A stretch of 39,922 nt of DNA from an uncultured Clostridia bacterium (GTDB lineage Bacteria > Bacillota > Clostridia > Christensenellales > Aristaeellaceae), in assembly GCA_947166705.1 (NCBI GenBank), contig CAMVFE010000020.1:1-39922 (forward strand), given 5' to 3'. Both the position numbers and the translations under genes were made by a program. The notes under the pieces were generated by a model. The model saw only the letters and a list, made by a program, of their open reading frames with translations, had not been told where the DNA came from and did no database searches. Within the stretch, counting starts at the first letter, position 1; each line of letters starts with the position of its first letter. Positions 1 through 6,148 of the stretch are shown one piece after another.

Positions 1-55
1 CTGGCAGTGACCGGGCGGAACGTCGGGCAGCTGGCGCTCCGGATCGGGATGACCC
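1..55. repeat. Terminal direct repeat (circular overlap), left copy
   Basis: Bases 1-55 are identical to bases 39868-39922. The coding frame of the gene starting at 39583 continues without a break from 39867 into base 1, so the overlap most simply means a circular or circularly permuted molecule of about 39,867 bp that was cut open at an arbitrary point. An overlap of exactly 55 bases is also a common assembly word length. The same 55 bases occur a third time at 39679-39733 because of a tandem duplication, so the joint lies in a repeat and copy number there is not certain. Confidence 0.85.
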
Positions 56-156
56 GGGAGACCATGTACAGACGGATGAAGGCACCGGGGACGTTCCGGC
101 TGGACGAGTACCGGCGGCTGATGGACGAGATCGGGAAGGCGGTGGTGATGCCGTGA
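1..156 (+). CDS. Tandem helix-turn-helix regulator, C-terminal part
   Basis: Frame 1 is open from the first base to TGA at 154-156. It completes the gene that starts at 39583; joined across the contig ends the product is 146 residues. This part holds the second of two near-identical HTH units, with the segment VGQLALRIGMTRETMYRRMK followed by a conserved FRLDEYRRLMDE tail. The recognition-helix start reads TRET here and TQAT in the first unit. The last eight residues (IGKAVVMP) occur only once. The stop overlaps the GTG start of the next gene by four bases (GTGA), which suggests translational coupling. Small single-domain HTH proteins in early phage operons usually act as Cro-like or activator proteins; the target is unknown. 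Confidence 0.7.
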   Translation: MAVTGRNVGQLALRIGMTRETMYRRMKAPGTFRLDEYRRLMDEIGKAVVMP

Positions 157-422
157 GCTTTGCGAAGAGCGGCGGGAGCAACGTATGGAACAGGAAGCGC
201 TGGCAGAAAAAAATGGAGGCCAAGGAAGCGCCGTGTACGCACATCGGGCTGATGCGGCCGGACGGCGGCGTGATGGTGTGTATCAAGTGCGGGTACCAGC
301 GGCTGCCTTTTGACGGAGAGGACGCGGGCGATCCGCCGATGGTGGCAAAGGCGAGAGGCAGAACCTTTGACGATGTGGACACGGTACAGCCCAGAATGGA
401 AGGAACCGGGACGGATTTTTGA
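153..422 (+). CDS. Small zinc-ribbon-like early protein
   Basis: An 89-residue product starting at GTG 153, chosen because it overlaps the upstream stop by four bases and no better start exists nearby. The middle has a Cys/His pattern, PCTHIG then about 15 residues and CIKCGYQ, so one Cys and His followed by a CxxC knuckle, which fits a single zinc-binding ribbon. The N-terminal third is basic (NRKRWQKKMEAK) and the C-terminal third acidic. No family is recognised. It lies second in the early operon with small regulators, so nucleic-acid binding is a reasonable inference but not shown. Confidence 0.6.
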   Translation: MSFAKSGGSNVWNRKRWQKKMEAKEAPCTHIGLMRPDGGVMVCIKCGYQRLPFDGEDAGDPPMVAKARGRTFDDVDTVQPRMEGTGTDF

Positions 423-431
423 GGGAGCGAG

Positions 432-992
432 ATGGGCATAAAGATGGAACAGCGTAGGATGCCAGTGGATAAAGAAAAGCTGGACAAGATACTGTTTGAA
501 AAGAAGCTGGTGAAAAAACAGCTGAGCCTGGAAATGGCCGGGTACAGGCAGTATTTGAACAACGAAATCACGAGAGGGCTCCGGCATCAGACGATCGTGA
601 TGCTGGATAAGCTGTACGGGATTGCCTACGACGAGATCAAACCGGACGAACCGAAGAAAGAAAAACCGGAGGAAGAGAAGAAACAGACGGAAACACAAGC
701 GCCGGCGACGCAGGCGGACCTGTCCAAACTGGAGGACATGCTGCAGCGGGCGGTACGGCTGCTGAACCAGAACGCTGAATTCGAAGAGATGGTGAAGCAG
801 GGGTTCCGGGTGCGGACGACGCCGCAGATAATGACGCAGGATATCAGCGAGGGCGTGCGGCAGGGCATGGAGGCTTTCTGGCGGAACCAGCAGAAGGATA
901 TCATCGGAAAGCTGAACGGACTGGTGTACGCAGCAACGCTGCAGGCGATCAAAAACGCGTATGAGATGGCACAGAAGGAGGGAGCAAAATAA
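432..992 (+). CDS. HTH-domain protein with coiled-coil C-terminal half
   Basis: A 186-residue protein starting at ATG 432. Residues about 14-65 resemble a Cro/CI-type helix-turn-helix (KKLVKKQLSLEMAGYRQYLN then a tail with MLDKLYGI). A Lys/Glu/Pro linker (EKPEEEKKQTETQ) follows at about 72-92. The remaining 90 residues are predicted long helices with many Gln and charged residues, ending AQKEGAK. This two-part build, a DNA-binding head with a helical oligomerisation or partner-binding tail, suggests a regulator or replication accessory factor. The next gene starts directly after the TAA stop (start at 993), so the genes are co-translated. No specific family recognised. Confidence 0.6.
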   Translation: MGIKMEQRRMPVDKEKLDKILFEKKLVKKQLSLEMAGYRQYLNNEITRGLRHQTIVMLDKLYGIAYDEIKPDEPKKEKPEEEKKQTETQAPATQADLSKLEDMLQRAVRLLNQNAEFEEMVKQGFRVRTTPQIMTQDISEGVRQGMEAFWRNQQKDIIGKLNGLVYAATLQAIKNAYEMAQKEGAK

Positions 993-1313
993 ATGAGCTA
1001 CGAGAAAATGATCCAGGACACGGACCGGATGCTCCGGGGCGTGATGCTGAGGGAGCAGATCGGGGAGTATATCCTGTGGGGCCTGGTGGCGGCGCTGGTG
1101 GGGCTGGTGATCTGGCGCTGGATCCTGATGCGCCGGGCGGCGCGGGCCTGCGAGCAGCTGGCGGAATACACCATGGGGCTGGCCCGGGAGAAGGGCCTTG
1201 GCGGGCCCTGGGTGCCGGTGGTATCGGACGATGTGCAGGTGATCGACGGGATCGAGTTCCGGCGGATGCTGCCGCCGGAGAGGCTGGAGGAGGACGACGA
1301 ATGGACGAACTGA
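993..1313 (+). CDS. Small single-span membrane protein
   Basis: A 106-residue product starting at ATG 993 immediately after the upstream TAA; the upstream reading has GGAGGGA at the right distance. Residues about 26-48 (YILWGLVAALVGLVIWRWIL) form one clear transmembrane helix followed by positive charges (MRRAARA), which predicts a cytoplasmic C-terminal domain of about 55 residues. The N-terminal 25 residues are polar and helical. No family recognised. Membrane proteins inside early operons of temperate phages are sometimes superinfection-exclusion factors, but nothing in this sequence identifies that role, so it stays hypothetical. Confidence 0.6.
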   Translation: MSYEKMIQDTDRMLRGVMLREQIGEYILWGLVAALVGLVIWRWILMRRAARACEQLAEYTMGLAREKGLGGPWVPVVSDDVQVIDGIEFRRMLPPERLEEDDEWTN

Positions 1314-1639
1314 TTTTTGATATTATCGCGGAAGAAAACGCGGAGATGATCCAGGAGATCAACGAAATTGTCAACGATGCCTTCCGCGCGGCGCTGGCCA
1401 GGAGGATGGCGTCGGCGGACGTGACGATCAAAATCGGCGTGGAGATCATGAGCAAAACCCAGGCGGACGGCACGGAGCTGCTGACGCCGGAGTTTGAGGT
1501 CAGGACCGGATACAAGCTGGGCGGGAAATACGAAGGCAGAAAATTTCGGACGACGTGCCAGAAGGGCCTGTGGAAAAACGAGCGCGGCTACTGGGAGACC
1601 AGGTACGCGGACCAGCAGCTGAGCATGACAGGAGGCTGA
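1301..1639 (+). CDS. Hypothetical early phage protein
   Basis: A 112-residue product starting at ATG 1301, overlapping the end of the membrane-protein gene by 13 bases. A GGAGGAGG ribosome site at about 1285-1292 precedes the start. The N-terminal 35 residues are acidic and helical (DELIFDIIAEENAEMIQEIN), followed by an Ala/Arg-rich helix. The C-terminal half alternates beta-like hydrophobic residues with basic ones and ends QQLSMTGG. No catalytic motif or family is recognised. Its tight overlap with its neighbours and typical codon use make it a real gene of the early operon. Confidence 0.55.
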   Translation: MDELIFDIIAEENAEMIQEINEIVNDAFRAALARRMASADVTIKIGVEIMSKTQADGTELLTPEFEVRTGYKLGGKYEGRKFRTTCQKGLWKNERGYWETRYADQQLSMTGG

Positions 1640-1640
1640 C

Positions 1641-1913
1641 ATGATGAACGCAGGCCGGGAGCAACTGCTGGATGACAAATACGCGTTTGAGGAGGCCATG
1701 GCCGCGCGGATCGCGGCCAACCTCCGGGCGCGGCGGCAGCGGGACGGGCTGACCATCGGCGCGCTGGCGGAACGGACGGGCATCCAGTACCATACGATCC
1801 ATAACTGGGAGATGGGGTGCGCGGTGCCATCGGTTCCAAAGCTCTTTTGGCTGTGCAGGGCGGCCGGCTGGAAGGTGAGCGAGATCGTCGGGGAGAGACG
1901 TGATCAAGAATAA
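1641..1913 (+). CDS. XRE-family HTH regulator
   Basis: A 90-residue product starting at ATG 1641 (or the adjacent ATG 1644), two bases after the previous stop. Residues about 26-80 are a canonical Cro/CI-type helix-turn-helix: ANLRARRQRDGLTIGALAER, then TGIQYHTIHNWEMG as turn and recognition helix, then a PSVPKLFWLCRAAGWKVSEI tail. It has no effector domain, so it is Cro-like in build. It is the last gene of the rightward early operon before a gene-poor interval and the opposing operon at 2267-2780, so it may control the divergent promoters near 2829-2900. Confidence 0.75.
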   Translation: MMNAGREQLLDDKYAFEEAMAARIAANLRARRQRDGLTIGALAERTGIQYHTIHNWEMGCAVPSVPKLFWLCRAAGWKVSEIVGERRDQE

Positions 1914-2266
1914 GGATACCGAATGATAATCCCGCCTGCGGGCCCAGGGGCCGGAAGGGACAGCACTTCTTCATGTATCTTCCCTCCTTATTGATTGACA
2001 CAGGCAGACGCACAGAAGCACATTGGACACATGAGTCTAAGCCTCCGCGCTCGTGGCCGAGCCGTGTACGGTGGAATCACGTTAAGCGCGGACGCAGGCG
2101 GGATGTTTTATACCATGGGCAGCGGGGCTGCCCTTTCCATGGCGGCGGCAGACCGGCGCGGCATCCTAAAAAAATAATAAAGAGAGGAGGACCCTTTTTT
2201 GCAAGGGCCCTCATGGACAGGATGTGCCAGCCGCGCAGCCGGTGCAACTCCGGCGGCCGTCAATGT
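1914..2266. other. Gene-poor convergent interval
   Basis: About 350 bases between the rightward early operon and the end of the leftward operon. I see no convincing gene. A rightward open frame at 1995-2177 would start with TTG and has no ribosome site. A leftward frame begins at an ATG near 1975 behind an AAGGAGGG sequence but then runs antisense through the HTH gene. Contents worth noting are the hairpin at 2117-2136, a GAGAGGAGG ribosome-site-like run near 2181-2190 with no frame behind it, and a small GCCGG/CCGGC hairpin near 2239-2255. A small noncoding RNA is possible but unproven. Confidence 0.4.
2117..2136 (+). terminator. Possible rightward terminator hairpin of the early operon
   Basis: GGGCAGC pairs with GCTGCCC around a GGG loop (2117-2133) and is followed by TTT. 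CCATGG on both outer sides can extend the stem with a bulge. The T-run is short, so it may be a weak terminator or just RNA structure. Confidence 0.4.
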
Positions 2267-2289
2267 AAAAAGGCCCGATCATTCGGGCC
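2267..2289 (-). terminator. Rho-independent terminator of the leftward operon
   Basis: On the minus strand GGCCCGA (2289-2283), loop ATGA, TCGGGCC (2278-2272) is followed by TTTTT (2271-2267). The stop codon of the excisionase-like gene lies at the stem-loop junction, which is a compact arrangement typical of phage operon ends. Confidence 0.8.
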
Positions 2290-2488
2290 GGGGATCTTTC
2301 TTCCGCCAGTTTTTGTAGAGGCCGGACTTTACCCGGTGATCCGGGTAGGGCGCGTCCGGCGGGATCAGCCAGTCGCGGCCGAGCTTGACCGCGCCGGGGA
2401 GCGTGCCGCGGAGGCACTTCTGGCGGACAACCGCCGGGTCTTTGCCGAGGGAGGCGGCGTAGTCCTTGATGGGGATCAGGTCAGGCAT
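2279..2488 (-). CDS. Excisionase-like small HTH protein
   Basis: Minus-strand gene; I prefer ATG at 2488 because GAGGTG (2500-2495) stands six bases before it; a GTG at 2497 would add three residues. The 69-residue product begins MPDLIPIKDYAASLGKDPAV and continues with VRQKCLRGTLPGAVKLGRDWLI. This is the pattern of MerR/AlpA-type excisionases: a winged-helix with an (I/W)xxKxYAxxxG start, a recognition helix around VVRQKC, and the G..K.GRDWLIP wing. Such proteins bend DNA at attachment sites or act as small activators. It is second in a two-gene leftward operon far from the integrase, so a regulatory role is as likely as excision. Confidence 0.65.
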   Translation of the reverse strand: MPDLIPIKDYAASLGKDPAVVRQKCLRGTLPGAVKLGRDWLIPPDAPYPDHRVKSGLYKNWRKKDPRPE

Positions 2489-2498
2489 GGCGTGCACC

Positions 2499-2780
2499 TC
2501 ACTCCCGGACGGTCTTGAGCTGGATGGTGTGGTAGCGACGGCCGTCGAACCACCGGAGGGCGGGATGATCGCCCTTGTTCTTCAGCACCTCGCTCAGGAG
2601 CCAGGTGACGCCGTCGATATCGATCAGGGTTTCGCCCAGCTCGTTCCGGGACAGCGGATACTGGTCGGGGATGTCCACGGTGATGACGTCGTAGGCGCTG
2701 CTGGCCGGGATGGTTTCGGAGTAAACGGGGGCCTTCTCGTGGGCGATCACGCCGTAGGATTCGTACAGATTAATCTTCAT
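2499..2780 (-). CDS. Hypothetical protein, first gene of the leftward operon
   Basis: A 93-residue minus-strand product starting at ATG 2780, with AAAGGAGGAC just upstream, so the start is well supported. It begins MKINLYESYGVIAHEKAPVY and has a mixed alpha/beta character with several acidic residues (DVITVDIPDQYP, ETLIDIDGVTWLL). A perfect consensus promoter lies 50 bases upstream. No domain is recognised; proteins of this size and composition are common in Firmicutes phages and conjugative elements next to HTH genes. The stop codon overlaps the ribosome site of the excisionase-like gene, so the two are co-translated. Confidence 0.65.
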   Translation of the reverse strand: MKINLYESYGVIAHEKAPVYSETIPASSAYDVITVDIPDQYPLSRNELGETLIDIDGVTWLLSEVLKNKGDHPALRWFDGRRYHTIQLKTVRE

Positions 2781-2828
2781 TATTTTGTCCTCCTTTGTTG
2801 ATCGGCTGCTCTCTCAACCGTCATCTGT

Positions 2829-2857
2829 ATTATACTACGTTATTGTAGCAATGTCAA
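2829..2857 (-). promoter_or_regulatory. Consensus sigma-A promoter for the leftward operon
   Basis: Minus strand: TTGACA at 2857-2852, a 17-base spacer, TATAAT at 2834-2829. Both hexamers match consensus exactly. Such a strong promoter in a phage is normally repressed; see the operator-like inverted repeats next to it. Confidence 0.8.
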
Positions 2858-2893
2858 CAGGCAAAGCGAAATTTTTTTAAGGAAATTTGCTAC
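2845..2893. promoter_or_regulatory. Operator-like inverted repeats between divergent transcription units
   Basis: GTAGCAA at 2845-2851 lies in the spacer of the leftward promoter. Its reverse complement TTGCTAC at 2887-2893 sits directly before a rightward TATTAT (2894-2899), a possible -10 for the rep operon with only a weak T-rich -35. The leftward copy is itself half of an imperfect palindrome, TACTACG/TGTAGCA, around TTAT (2833-2850). One HTH protein binding these sites could control both directions. Confidence 0.45.
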
Positions 2894-2903
2894 TATTATA
2901 ACA

Positions 2904-3014
2904 GGCGGGCGGATCCCGCCTGGCCGGGCTTGTAATGGATATTAAGTTTAGCCGCACGGGGAGCGGGTGGGCGCCCCGTGGCGGGAGGGAGAGGGGGCGG
3001 CCCCTCTCCCTCCC
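2904..3014. other. Cluster of three hairpins upstream of rep: candidate replication origin
   Basis: Three inverted repeats follow each other. GGCGGG/CCCGCC with a 5-base loop lies at 2904-2920. CACGGGG/CCCCGTG with a 12-base loop lies at 2955-2980. GGGAGGGAGAGGGG with its perfect complement lies at 2983-3014, a 14-bp stem and 4-base loop (GCGG). HUH initiators nick a single-stranded loop or a site next to a hairpin, often beside their own gene, so this cluster is a candidate double-strand origin. The last stem is 20 bases before the rep ribosome site and could instead control rep mRNA. Which site is nicked cannot be read from sequence alone. Confidence 0.5.
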
Positions 3015-3049
3015 TGGAACGTACTGTGCGGAGAAAGGAGCGCCGGGCA

Positions 3050-3886
3050 GTGAAGACGGACCTGGAAGAGGTATTCGAGATCGAGAGCGGGCATGGCGCT
3101 ACCGAGGCGCTGCTGCGGCATAACCGGGTGCTTTGCTACAAAACCCGGACGATCCGCTGCGGGGAGCACGTGACCGAGGTGGAGTGCTACCCGGTATACT
3201 CCAGGGCATACCCGGACGCGGAGCGAATGAAGGAGCGGATCCGGAGCACCAGGGCACAGCAGAAGCTGAACGACAAACGGGCGGAGAACCATTTCCGGAG
3301 GAAGGCGGAGGCGAATTTCGGGCCCAGTGACTATTTTTTAACCCTGACCTACGCAGGGACGGCGCCGGACATGGAGCAGGCGCGGAAGGATTTCAGGAAT
3401 TTCATCGCGCGGGTGAATCGGTACCGGAAGAAGAAGGGCCTGTCACCGGCCCGGTACATGGCGGTATTGGAGGCCGGGAACCGGAACGGGCGGGCCCATC
3501 ATCACGTGCTGATCGACGGCGCCATGACCCGGGAAGAGTACGAAAAAATCTGGCAAAAGGGATTTGCCAACTGCGACCGGCTGCAGCTGGCCAATAACGG
3601 CCTGCTGGCCGTATGCAAATATATGCTCAAGGCCGCCGGATCGGAGGCCAGGGCGAAGGACCAGAAGCGGTGGAGCTGCTCGCGAAACCTGCGGGAGCCG
3701 AGGATCACGGAGAGCGTGCACCGGATCACCAAGCGCAAGGCAGCACGGATCGCCGAGGACGCGGAGCTGCAGGGGGAGGAGATCTTCCGGCGGCTGTATC
3801 CAGGCTGGCAGCTGCAGGATCTGACGGTGCGGCGGTCGGACTATATCGCGGGGGCCTATATTTTCGGGAGGCTGACGCATGTCTAA
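3050..3886 (+). CDS. HUH-type rolling-circle replication initiator (Rep)
   Basis: I choose GTG 3050 (278 residues) because AAAGGAG at 3034-3040 is well spaced; the longer frame from 2978 would read through the hairpin. Motif 1 is FLTLTY at residues 96-101. Motif 2, the metal-binding HUH, is HHH at 150-152 within RAHHHVLIDG. Motif 3 is KYMLK, with the likely nicking Tyr191 and Lys194. This motif order and spacing match rolling-circle replication-associated proteins of plasmids and microvirus-like phages. The enzyme would nick one strand, stay bound through a 5'-phosphotyrosine, and restart DNA synthesis. A single catalytic Tyr is seen, unlike the two-Tyr P2 gpA type. The adjacent hairpins fit an origin. 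Confidence 0.8.
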   Translation: MKTDLEEVFEIESGHGATEALLRHNRVLCYKTRTIRCGEHVTEVECYPVYSRAYPDAERMKERIRSTRAQQKLNDKRAENHFRRKAEANFGPSDYFLTLTYAGTAPDMEQARKDFRNFIARVNRYRKKKGLSPARYMAVLEAGNRNGRAHHHVLIDGAMTREEYEKIWQKGFANCDRLQLANNGLLAVCKYMLKAAGSEARAKDQKRWSCSRNLREPRITESVHRITKRKAARIAEDAELQGEEIFRRLYPGWQLQDLTVRRSDYIAGAYIFGRLTHV

Positions 3887-4136
3887 CAATGCGAGGAATA
3901 CCAACGCGGTCTGCCCGTACTACAAAAAATCCGAAAATAACTATATCGAGTGCGAGGGGCTGATCAAAAACGCCCGGACGCGGGAGCTGTTCGACACCGT
4001 CCAGGATCTGGAGATCTGGATGGTGCGCTACTGCAATCAATTTTCGTGGGACAGCTGTCCACACGCCTGCGTCATGAACAAAATTTACGACGCCAAATGG
4101 AGGCGGGAGAGTGACCAAAACCGCCAGGAAAAATAG
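3879..4136 (+). CDS. Cys-rich, probably zinc-binding small protein
   Basis: An 85-residue product starting at ATG 3879, overlapping the rep gene by eight bases. Cysteines occur as CPYY near residue 12, YIECEG near 25, RYCNQ near 52 and SCPHAC near 60, a spread Cys/His pattern that could bind one zinc. The rest is helical and basic at the C terminus. Similar small Cys proteins are common between replication and terminase genes of Firmicutes phages, with no assigned function. The overlap with rep suggests a role in replication or in the switch to packaging. Confidence 0.6.
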   Translation: MSNNARNTNAVCPYYKKSENNYIECEGLIKNARTRELFDTVQDLEIWMVRYCNQFSWDSCPHACVMNKIYDAKWRRESDQNRQEK

Positions 4137-4147
4137 CGGCCTGCAGC

Positions 4148-4174
4148 GCCGGGGAGAAAACCCCCGGCTTTTTT
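4148..4174 (+). terminator. Rho-independent terminator after the replication module
   Basis: GCCGGGG (4148-4154), an AGAAAAC loop, CCCCGGC (4162-4168), then TTTTTT. It separates the rep transcript from the packaging genes. The same stem and AGAAAA loop recur at 27633-27659. Confidence 0.85.
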
Positions 4175-4210
4175 GTTTATAATCAAATCAGCCGGAAGGG
4201 CGGTGATGAC

Positions 4211-4690
4211 GTGGCGTATGACTGGGACAGGATAGAGCATGAGTATGTGACCGGCAAGGGGACGATGGAGGCCCTGGCGAGGAAGTACGGAATCAAACTG
4301 AGCAGTTTTTACAGGCGTGCAGAGGTACGGAAATTCGCCGAGAAGCGCGAAAAGTATGCGAATCAGGTGCGAGAAAAAGCCCTCACACGCGCGCGTGAGC
4401 GGGAGATCCGGACGCTGACGAACCTGGGCAGCGCCCTGGATAAGGCGGCCAAGAAGCTCAATAACTACATCGCGGACGAGGACACGCTGCACGGGAAAGT
4501 GGTCAACCACATGGATGGCAGCATCGAGGAGATCCGGACGAAAAAGCTGGACACCAAGGCCGTCCGGGACCTGACGGCGGCGATGAAGGAAGTGGCCGCG
4601 GCGCTGAAATTGATCACGCCGGACGAGACGAAGACAGAGGAAACCCAGGCAGGCGTCATCGTCCTGGCGCAGCGGGAGGACGAGACATGA
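4211..4690 (+). CDS. Terminase small subunit
   Basis: A 159-residue product starting at GTG 4211. Residues about 8-40 form an HTH-like DNA-binding head (VTGKGTMEALARKYGIKLSS, then FYRRAEVRKF) typical of small terminase subunits. The middle is a charged helical stretch (EKALTRAREREIR) and the C-terminal part is a further helix pair with TKAVRDLTAAMKEVAAALKL. Small terminases form rings that pick the packaging start on viral DNA and stimulate the large subunit. Identity rests on the HTH plus position: the stop overlaps the ATG of the large subunit (ATGA). Confidence 0.8.
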   Translation: MAYDWDRIEHEYVTGKGTMEALARKYGIKLSSFYRRAEVRKFAEKREKYANQVREKALTRAREREIRTLTNLGSALDKAAKKLNNYIADEDTLHGKVVNHMDGSIEEIRTKKLDTKAVRDLTAAMKEVAAALKLITPDETKTEETQAGVIVLAQREDET

Positions 4691-6135
4691 CCCGGACGGT
4701 ATGGAAACCGCAGCCGAAGCAGGCGGCGTTCATGGCGCGGACCGAGGACGAGGTATTTTTCGGGGGCGCGGCCGGCGGCGGAAAGTCGGACGCCATCGTG
4801 ATCGAGGCACTGCGGCAGGTGCATGTACCGAACTACCGGGGGCTGATCCTGCGGAAGACCTACAAGAATCTGACCGAGCTGATCGACAAGAGCCAGTATT
4901 ATTACCCGCAGGCGTTTCCAAAAGCGCGGTACAACGGGACAATGCATGAATGGCGGTTCCCGAGCGGGGCGAAGATCAGGTTCGGGAACGTCCGGGACAC
5001 CACCTACAAAATCGATTACCAGGGCATGCAGTATGACTATATCGGATTCGATGAGCTGACGCACTTCACATTTGACCAGTACAGCTACATCAGCGGGCGC
5101 AACCGTCCCAGCGGGCCGGGGACGAAATGCTACGTTCGCGCCACCGGGAACCCGGGCGGCATCGGGCACGGATGGGTCAAGGACCGGTTCGTCACCAGGG
5201 CAGAGCCATTGACCACATTCCGGAACGAGCTGGAGGTGGAGCTGCCGGACGGCAGCAGGAAAAAGCTGGTGAAGACCGGGTGCTTTGTGCCCAGCATGGT
5301 GTTTGACAATAAGTATCTGCTGGAGAATGACCCGAACTATCTGGCGCAGCTGGCGTCCCTGCCAGAGGCAGAGAAGCGGGCTATGCTGTACGGGGACTGG
5401 AATTCCTTCAGCGGCCAGGTGTTCCGGGAATTCCGGGATCTGCCGCAGCACTACAAGGACAGGGAATGGACGCACGTGATCGAGCCGTTCCCGATCCCGA
5501 AGCACTGGCAGATCATCCGGAGCTTTGACTGGGGCTTTCATCATCCGTTCAGCGTGGGGTGGTGGGCCGTGGACGAGACAGGGTGCATGTACCGCATCCG
5601 GGAGCTGTACGGCTGCGTGCCGGGGAGCCCGAACACCGGCGTGGAATGGCCGGACCAGAAGATCGCGCGGGAGATCCTGCGTATCGAGAGCGAGGACCCG
5701 AACATCGTTGGGCACCAGATCACCGGGATCGCGGACCCGGCCATCGGGCTGGATAAAGACACCGGCTACGGGGCGGCGGCGAACATGGCCCAGGAGGGTG
5801 TGTACTTCCAGAAGGCAATGAACAGCAGGATCAAGGGCAAGATGCAGTTTCACTACCGGCTGGCCTTTAATTCCGAGGGGCACCCGATGATGCAGGTGTT
5901 CAAAACCTGCGTGAACTTTATCCGGCAGATCCCGGCGCTGGTGTACTCCGAGATCGACGTGGAGGATATCGACACAAAGCAGGAGGACCATATCTACGAC
6001 GAGGCGCGGTACGCCATCTGCAGCAGGATGATCAGCGCGCCGAGGAAAGACCCGGAGGAGATCCGGTATTCGGAGCCGGACGATCCGCTGAACATGATCA
6101 GGGACAAGGACAGGACGAAATATCTGAGCTATTGA
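4687..6135 (+). CDS. terL: Terminase large subunit (packaging ATPase and nuclease)
   Basis: A 482-residue product starting at ATG 4687. The ATPase half has a Walker A loop FFGGAAGGGKS with Lys33 and Ser34, and Walker B YIGFDE with Asp122 and Glu123. The RNase-H-like nuclease half shows its acidic residues in SFDWGF (Asp281), IADPAIG (Asp350) and DEARYAI (Asp438). Length and motif order fit a full-length large terminase of the Terminase_6/Terminase_3 type. It pumps DNA into the prohead through the portal and cuts it. Headful packaging would agree with a circularly permuted contig, but that is inference. Confidence 0.95.
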   Translation: MTRTVWKPQPKQAAFMARTEDEVFFGGAAGGGKSDAIVIEALRQVHVPNYRGLILRKTYKNLTELIDKSQYYYPQAFPKARYNGTMHEWRFPSGAKIRFGNVRDTTYKIDYQGMQYDYIGFDELTHFTFDQYSYISGRNRPSGPGTKCYVRATGNPGGIGHGWVKDRFVTRAEPLTTFRNELEVELPDGSRKKLVKTGCFVPSMVFDNKYLLENDPNYLAQLASLPEAEKRAMLYGDWNSFSGQVFREFRDLPQHYKDREWTHVIEPFPIPKHWQIIRSFDWGFHHPFSVGWWAVDETGCMYRIRELYGCVPGSPNTGVEWPDQKIAREILRIESEDPNIVGHQITGIADPAIGLDKDTGYGAAANMAQEGVYFQKAMNSRIKGKMQFHYRLAFNSEGHPMMQVFKTCVNFIRQIPALVYSEIDVEDIDTKQEDHIYDEARYAICSRMISAPRKDPEEIRYSEPDDPLNMIRDKDRTKYLSY

Positions 6136-6148
6136 GAGGAGCGGGAGA

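Noticed and set aside
1-55. 55-base end repeat as true physical terminal redundancy of the virion DNA
   Set aside because: It equals a common assembler word length, and the gene reads through the joint. A defined-end phage would more likely have terminal repeats outside a coding frame.
1588-1975. Minus-strand frame beginning MKKCCPFRPLGPQAGL behind AAGGAGGG
   Set aside because: It runs antisense through the XRE gene, becomes Pro/Ser/Arg-rich shadow sequence, and shows no domain. The ribosome site alone is not enough.
2238-2266. GCCGGTGCAACTCCGGC resembles the P5 element of cobalamin riboswitches
   Set aside because: The rest of the cobalamin core and the B12 box are missing, and no transport or metabolism gene follows.
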